From assembly GCA_965220305.1 (NCBI GenBank), contig OZ244817.1:1178001-1242000 (forward strand): 64,000 nucleotides of DNA, read 5' to 3'. The translations under genes were made by a program, and so were the position numbers. The stretch is from G965220305 sp965220305 (GTDB taxonomy: Bacteria; Chloroflexota; Dehalococcoidia; Lucifugimonadales; UBA3495). The notes beneath the pieces are model-generated. The model made no database searches and was not told the DNA's origin. It saw only the letters and a program-made list of their open reading frames with translations. Below are positions 59,270-64,000 of this stretch, one piece after another (position 1 is the first letter of the stretch; every line of letters begins with the position of its first letter).

Positions 59270-59352
59270 CCTTTAGGCGGCCTCAGCCAAGACCCCGGCC
59301 CCTGGCCCTGCCCGTTTAGACAAGTGCCCCTGCGGGCAGGGCCAGGTGGCAT
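59270..59352. repeat. GGCCCTGC palindrome repeat, copy 4
   Basis: GGCCCTGCCC (59304-59313) and GGGCAGGGCC (59334-59343) around GTTTAGACAAGTG. The upstream 30 bases match copy 1. Confidence 0.8.
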
Positions 59353-59438
59353 GAGAGAGCCCCGGGTACAGTCAACGCTTTGTATTCAGGAATGGGTATT
59401 GGTGATAGAATCCACCCAAATCAGGTGAGGTGAACCAG

Positions 59439-61436
59439 ATGGCGGTAGCGAAGCTAGAGATTACCAGGACTACGCCCTTCGCGGGCGGCGAGTCCTTCGG
59501 CGAGGTGGGACCGTACCAGTTGTTGGAGGGGACGGCCCACTTCGCGGTGGACCCGCAGAACTCCCGGAACCAGGCCATCAACGACATCGGCCTGGCGCCC
59601 CGCGATTCCAGCGGCAAGGTCTGGTTCTCGGCAGACTTTACCATGCTCCAGCCGGTCCAGCAGCAGCGGGGCAACCACCGCATCCTCTTCGACGTGGTGA
59701 ACCGGGGCAGGAAGACGGCGTTGGGCTTCAACGACGTGCCCACCGCCAACGATCCTCTGGCTCCCCTGACCGGCGGCAGCGGTTTCCTGATGCGACGTGG
59801 TTACACGGTAGTATGGGGCGGCTGGCAGGCCGACGTGCCGCCCACTCCCGGGCTGGTGGGGCTACAGGCCCCGGAGGCCCTGGGCCAGGACGGCCCCCTG
59901 ACCGGCAGGATTCTAGGACAGTTCCAAGCCAACGCCCCAACCCAGGTATTTCTGCTGGCCGACCGCCAGCACCTGCCCCACCCACCGGCGGACCCGGAAG
60001 ACCCTTCGGCCACGCTGCTGGTGCGGGACCACCCCAACGGCCCGGCGACGGCCATCAGCAGAGATAGCTGGTCCTTCGTCCGAGTTGAAGACGAAGGGGA
60101 GGAGCCGGAGCCCAGCCACGTCTACCTGCCCTCCGGGTTCGAGCCAGGCAAAATTTACCACCTGGTGTACGAAACCGTCGGCAGCAGGGTCGTCGGCCTG
60201 GGGTTCGCTGCCGTCAGGGATGCTGTGTCATTCCTGAAATACGCTCCTGCCGAGTCAGGGAATCCCTGCGCCGGGGACATCGAGTACGCCTACGGTTTTG
60301 GCCGTTCCCAGAGCGGCAGGTTCCTGCGGGAGATGATTTACCTGGGGTTGAACGAGGATGAAGAGGAGCGAATAGCCCTGGACGGCTTCATTCCCCTGGT
60401 CGGCGGAGGTATGCGGGGCGAGTTCAACCTGCGCTTCGGCCAACCTTCCAAGGATGTCTGTTATACGATACCGGAGCTGTTCCCCTTTACCGACACCAGG
60501 CAGGTGGACCCGGTGACGGGGCAGGAAGGTTCGCTGCTGGCCCGGCTGGAAGAACGGGGCAAGGCGCCCAAGATTATGTTCATCAACACCTCGGCGGAGT
60601 ACTGGCGCGGCGACGCTGCCCTGATTCACACCAACCTGGAGGCCATGACCGACGCCCCGGAATCGCCTTCGGTGCGACGCTACCACTTCGCCGGTTGCCA
60701 GCATGGTTCCGGGGAATTCCCACCCCTGGAAGTCCGCCCCGCCGACGGCACCAAGGGGCAACTGCTGTTCAATAGCGTGGACTACGCGCCCCTGCTGCGG
60801 GCGGCCTTGGATAACCTGGACCGGTGGGTAACCACCGGCGAGGCTCCACCAGCCAGTAAGCACCCAAGCCTGGACGAAGGCACTGCCGTGGAGTCCCACA
60901 CCCTCCTGGAGGGATTCGCCCGGCTCCCCGGCGTGCGCGTACCGCCCCAAACAACCCGGGCCAAGCGTCTGGACTACGGTTCCGAGTCCCACTTGGGCCG
61001 CGCCACCACGCTGCCAGCCATAGAAGGAGAAGAATTCCCGGCGCTGGTCTCGGCGGTGGACGAGGACAGCAACGAGATTGGCGGTATCAGCCTGCCGGAC
61101 CTGACCGTGCCGGTGGCTACCTACACTGGCTGGAATCTGCGCCACGAGGACATCGGCAATCCGGAACTCTTCATCGGCATCTCTGGCGGCCTGGCCGGGT
61201 GGACCCTACCCTTTCCCGCCACGCCGGAACAGCGGGAGTCCTCCAACGACCCCCGCCGGTCCATCCAGGAACGCTACGCTGACCGTGAGGACTACCTGGG
61301 CCAAGTGCGCCAGGCGGCGGATACCCTGGTAGACCAGGGCTACATGCTGGCCGAGGACATAGCCCCGGTACTGGAGCGGGCGGCGCTGAAGTACGACCAT
61401 TACGCCCCCGGAACCGGGGAAGACGCCGACGCCTGA
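59439..61436 (+). CDS. Alpha/beta-hydrolase-domain protein (PF20091-like)
   Basis: 665 aa from ATG 59439 behind AGGTGAGGTG. Long protein of the family described as alpha/beta hydrolase domain-containing; YGFGRSQSGRFLREMIYLG holds the likely nucleophile Ser in GRSQSG, and HFAGCQHGSGEFP a candidate His. RRGYTVVWGGWQADVPP and GRKTALGFNDV are typical. No signal peptide. Members are common in SAR202-like genomes; the substrate is unknown. Confidence 0.83.
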   Translation: MAVAKLEITRTTPFAGGESFGEVGPYQLLEGTAHFAVDPQNSRNQAINDIGLAPRDSSGKVWFSADFTMLQPVQQQRGNHRILFDVVNRGRKTALGFNDVPTANDPLAPLTGGSGFLMRRGYTVVWGGWQADVPPTPGLVGLQAPEALGQDGPLTGRILGQFQANAPTQVFLLADRQHLPHPPADPEDPSATLLVRDHPNGPATAISRDSWSFVRVEDEGEEPEPSHVYLPSGFEPGKIYHLVYETVGSRVVGLGFAAVRDAVSFLKYAPAESGNPCAGDIEYAYGFGRSQSGRFLREMIYLGLNEDEEERIALDGFIPLVGGGMRGEFNLRFGQPSKDVCYTIPELFPFTDTRQVDPVTGQEGSLLARLEERGKAPKIMFINTSAEYWRGDAALIHTNLEAMTDAPESPSVRRYHFAGCQHGSGEFPPLEVRPADGTKGQLLFNSVDYAPLLRAALDNLDRWVTTGEAPPASKHPSLDEGTAVESHTLLEGFARLPGVRVPPQTTRAKRLDYGSESHLGRATTLPAIEGEEFPALVSAVDEDSNEIGGISLPDLTVPVATYTGWNLRHEDIGNPELFIGISGGLAGWTLPFPATPEQRESSNDPRRSIQERYADREDYLGQVRQAADTLVDQGYMLAEDIAPVLERAALKYDHYAPGTGEDADA

Positions 61437-61455
61437 AGCCCACCGACGCCACGCT

Positions 61456-62469
61456 TCAGCTTGCCAACAACTCCTTCAAGCCCTCGTCGATGAAGCGGGT
61501 GTCCTCGGGGTTGCGCCCCGGGCCTCCCGCCTGGTGGCCCCAAATCGAGGGTATCACCCGTAGTTGGGCATTGGGCATACGGGAGACTTCTCGGACGTTG
61601 TCCTCGGGAGGGAAATACTGGTCGGTCTCTGAGGGCATAACCAGGGCCCTGGCTTTAATGGAGCCCAGGGCAGCCTCGAAATCGCCCCCATACAGGGGAT
61701 TGGCGCTGATGTCGCCGTGTTGCCAAGTCCAGACCATTGCCAGAATATCGTTGGCGTCCAGTTGCAGGTAGCGTCCCTCCCAGGCCATGACCAGGTAGTC
61801 TTCCAAGGAAGAAAACCCCATCTGCTGGTAGACCTTTTCCCGGTAGAAGGCGGGAGAAGGGCCCCACCCGGCGTACACCCGTGCCATAGCCCGAATGCCC
61901 TTGGTAGGTGGTTGGTCGTACCAGCCGGAGCGCCAGGCTTCGTCGGCTTGCAGCGCCGCTTTCACCCCTTCCAGGAACACGAAGTTGTGGGGCGAGGTCC
62001 TGGCGGAACCGCACCAGGGAGCAATTCGCTCCACCATGTCGGGAAACATGGCCCCCCAATGGAAGGACTGCTGCGCCCCCATGGAGAACCCGCACACCAG
62101 GGCTAGGCGTTGGATGTCGTACTTCTCCGTGACTAGCCGGTGCTGACACATTATGTTGTCGTAGTAGGTTATTCCGGGGAACCTGGCCCGGTCGTAGGGC
62201 GGAGGCGTGTTGCTGGGGGAGGACGACAATCCGTTGCCGAAGAGGTTGGGGACTATGATGAAGTACCTCCCCGGGTCCAGGGCCATTCCGGGACCAATCA
62301 TCGGCTCGTTGGCCGCATGTTGGGAGCTGAAGAAGGTGGGAAAGACAATGGCGTTGTTTCTCTCCGCGTTCAGGGCCCCGTAAGTCTTGTAGGCCAGAGC
62401 AGCGTTGCGAAGGGTCAGTCCGGACTGGAGGACGACGTCGCCAAGCTCAAAAGTTTCGTAGTCGGGCAT
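61456..62469 (-). CDS. Alpha/beta-fold hydrolase, MetX-like
   Basis: 337 aa from ATG 62469 with GAGG upstream. LRNAALAYKTYGALNAERNNAIVFPT-type N-terminus, nucleophile elbow GFSMG, PSETDQYFPPEDN with the Asp, and WGHQAGG with the His. This matches the homoserine O-acetyltransferase (MetX) structural family, but the active-site loop differs from true MetX and no methionine gene lies nearby, so it is more likely an esterase-like relative. Convergent to the previous gene. Confidence 0.85.
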   Translation of the reverse strand: MPDYETFELGDVVLQSGLTLRNAALAYKTYGALNAERNNAIVFPTFFSSQHAANEPMIGPGMALDPGRYFIIVPNLFGNGLSSSPSNTPPPYDRARFPGITYYDNIMCQHRLVTEKYDIQRLALVCGFSMGAQQSFHWGAMFPDMVERIAPWCGSARTSPHNFVFLEGVKAALQADEAWRSGWYDQPPTKGIRAMARVYAGWGPSPAFYREKVYQQMGFSSLEDYLVMAWEGRYLQLDANDILAMVWTWQHGDISANPLYGGDFEAALGSIKARALVMPSETDQYFPPEDNVREVSRMPNAQLRVIPSIWGHQAGGPGRNPEDTRFIDEGLKELLAS

Positions 62470-62748
62470 TTCCACAACCTCAGTTATTATTTTGCCATAC
62501 TACCACGGAACTACCGCCCACCACGGAGTCTCCGCGCTTTCAAGAGGAGCGGCAACAGTTCCGGCAGATTGACCGGCACTTCGGGGCCAACTACAATGCC
62601 AGCATTACAGGAACGCAAACAGACCTCCCGCAAGGCTGCCCCATATTCGTGAAGACCCCGGGCACAGCGGGAAGGCGTCCTTCCAGCAGAACAACGGCCT
62701 TCGGACAACATCCTTCAATAGAAAGTTAGCAACGGGGAGGAGTTTTCC

Positions 62749-64000
62749 ATGACTACATACTCCGTCGTAGGCAAACCCGTAACCCGGGAAGACGGACCGG
62801 ACAAAGTATCGGGTAATCATCTTTACGCTGCAGACTTTATTCTGCCGGGCATGATTTGGGGCAAGGCCCTGCGCTGCCCCTTCCCCCACGCCAGGATCGT
62901 TAGCATTGACGTGTCCCAGGCTCAACGACTTCCCGGGGTCCACGCTGTTATCACCGGGAAGGACACGGCTGGAATGCGCGTGGGCCGGTACCTGCGGGAC
63001 GTACCCCCTCTGGCTGAGGACAAGGTACGCTTTGTGGGCGAGCGAGTCGCAGCGGTGGCCGCCGATGACCTGGACATTGCCGAAGAGGCCCTGAACCTCA
63101 TTCAGGTGGAATACGAGGAGCTTCCCGCAGTCTTTGACCCGCTGGAGGCGATGGAGCCCGGCGCTCCCCTGGTGCATGATGGCTCGCCCAGCTACGAGAC
63201 CTCTTCGGGGTCGGTCGAACCCACGGGCAACGTCGTTTACCACGATTCATGGTCGGGCGGCAACCTGGAACAGGGTTTCGCCGAATCGGATTTTGTCTTC
63301 GAGCACACCTTCACCACGCCTTGGGTACACCAGGGTTACATGGAGCCCTACACCTGCCTGGTGGACATAGACGACACGGGCCGCATACAGATTTGGGCCA
63401 ACAACAAGCAACCCCACCGCTTGAGGTGGCAGTTGGCCGGCGGTCTGGGGATTCCGGAAGAGCGGATTAAGGTCAACCCCTGCGGTATCGGAGGCGACTT
63501 TGGCGGCAAGGCCGGCGCAATGGACGTGCCCCTGGCCTATGCCCTGGCCCGCGCTTCCGGGCGACCGGTCAAGATGATAATGACCTACATCGAGGAACTG
63601 ATGGCGGGCAACCCCAGGCACCCCTCGATGGTAACGGTAAAGACCGGGGTGAAGCGGAACGGCCAACTCTGGGCGCGCCAGGCCCAGGTGGTGTACAACG
63701 GCGGGGCCTACGGCGGGTTCAGGGGTTCCCTGAACCTGCGGGGAGCATTGCAGGCTGGCGGCGGACCCTACCGCATTCCCCACTTCCAGGTTGACAGTTA
63801 CATGGTCTACACTAACAACCTTCCCTGTGGGTCGTACCGGGCCCCCGGCGAACCCCAGGCCGTGTTTGCGGTGGAGTCGCACACCGACATGATAGCCCGG
63901 GAAATGGGCCTGGACCCCTACGAGTTTCGCCTGCGCAACCTGGTGCGGGACGGAGAGATGTCGGGCACCGGGCAGACTTTCCGACAGGTGAAGGCGGAGG
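62749..64000 (+). CDS. Xanthine dehydrogenase-family molybdenum-binding subunit, 3' truncated by the window
   Basis: At least 417 residues, continuing past the window end. ATG 62749 follows GGGGAGGAG. Early segment VGKPVTREDGPDKVSGNHLYAADF is the conserved entry of the XDH/CO dehydrogenase large subunit. The molybdopterin motif GGDFGGK lies at about 248-254 and SYRAPGEPQAVFA resembles the second cofactor segment. The FAD and iron-sulfur subunits are not visible in this window. Substrate (CO, aldehyde, purine or aromatic) cannot be inferred. Confidence 0.92.
   Translation, partial: MTTYSVVGKPVTREDGPDKVSGNHLYAADFILPGMIWGKALRCPFPHARIVSIDVSQAQRLPGVHAVITGKDTAGMRVGRYLRDVPPLAEDKVRFVGERVAAVAADDLDIAEEALNLIQVEYEELPAVFDPLEAMEPGAPLVHDGSPSYETSSGSVEPTGNVVYHDSWSGGNLEQGFAESDFVFEHTFTTPWVHQGYMEPYTCLVDIDDTGRIQIWANNKQPHRLRWQLAGGLGIPEERIKVNPCGIGGDFGGKAGAMDVPLAYALARASGRPVKMIMTYIEELMAGNPRHPSMVTVKTGVKRNGQLWARQAQVVYNGGAYGGFRGSLNLRGALQAGGGPYRIPHFQVDSYMVYTNNLPCGSYRAPGEPQAVFAVESHTDMIAREMGLDPYEFRLRNLVRDGEMSGTGQTFRQVKAE

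Larger units (their letters stand above)
59003..59438. other. Repeat-bearing noncoding region
   Basis: 436 bases with a MITE-like fragment (59102-59161) and a GGCCCTGC palindrome copy (59270-59352). No supported ORF. Divergent promoters of the flanking genes must lie here. Confidence 0.6.

Noticed and set aside
1..64000. tRNA genes including tRNA-Sec
   Set aside because: A scan by eye for T-loop and cloverleaf patterns found no convincing tRNA; a tRNAscan or Aragorn run would be decisive.

Overview
The window is high-GC, gene-dense bacterial chromosomal DNA. No rRNA, tRNA, CRISPR array or phage module was seen. Several traits suggest an uncultured Chloroflexota lineage (Dehalococcoidia / SAR202-like): three luciferase-like flavin monooxygenases, an MmgE/PrpD protein, a PF20091-type hydrolase, a xanthine-dehydrogenase-type molybdenum subunit, several alpha/beta hydrolases, frequent TTG/GTG starts and many intergenic palindromic repeats. 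This placement is inference from gene content, not from a marker tree.

The most notable result is two genes that each carry an in-frame TGA exactly where a catalytic redox cysteine belongs. One is a DsbA/FrnE-like thiol oxidoreductase (12915-13547, motif UPWC). The other is an ArsC/Spx-family reductase (23394-23753, motif USSC). Each has a start codon upstream of the TGA, a long continuous frame after it, and a hairpin just downstream that could be a bacterial SECIS. TGA is an ordinary stop in neighbouring genes. Both are therefore read as selenoproteins; standard gene calling would truncate them.

Layout. 0-3.5 kb: small coiled-coil membrane protein, beta-propeller protein, and an AT-richer methyltransferase/nuclease pair that looks like a restriction-modification system. 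3.5-7.6 kb: flavin monooxygenase, hydrolases and an orphan NMT1-type binding protein. 8.2-11.2 kb: trehalose synthesis (otsA, otsB) and rpiB. 11.7-13.7 kb: HAD protein and the DsbA-like selenoprotein. 14.2-20.4 kb: NuoE/NuoF/NuoG-FdhA-like complex plus a ferredoxin-NADP reductase-like protein. 20.6-26.1 kb: mutS, the ArsC-like selenoprotein, a HAD protein and mutL. 26-33 kb: charged membrane protein, Tat peptide, peroxiredoxin, nucleoside hydrolase, HEPN-like protein, dehalogenase-like HAD and two flavin monooxygenases. 34-38.7 kb: complete pstSCAB-phoU. 39-41.7 kb: siroheme sulfite/nitrite reductase with hemD, behind a promoter-leader-terminator arrangement. 43-47.7 kb: yqeY, purQ, EamA permease, purL. 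47.9-52.5 kb: GT4 glycosyltransferase (probable CTG start), GH63-like hydrolase, NYN/OST-HTH protein. 52.9-55.3 kb: FixH-like protein and a polytopic Cys-rich membrane protein. 55.3-64 kb: SDR, small barrel protein, a frameshifted or overlapping small-gene cluster, MmgE/PrpD, two hydrolases, and the start of a xanthine-dehydrogenase-type subunit cut by the window end.

Intergenic regions carry three repeat families: 137-159 bp MITE-like elements with an ATTCCCGC/GCGGGAAT core, a 115 bp element with 27 bp inverted ends, and a GGCCCTGC/GCAGGGCC palindrome family clustered at 52.7-53.7 and 59.3 kb.
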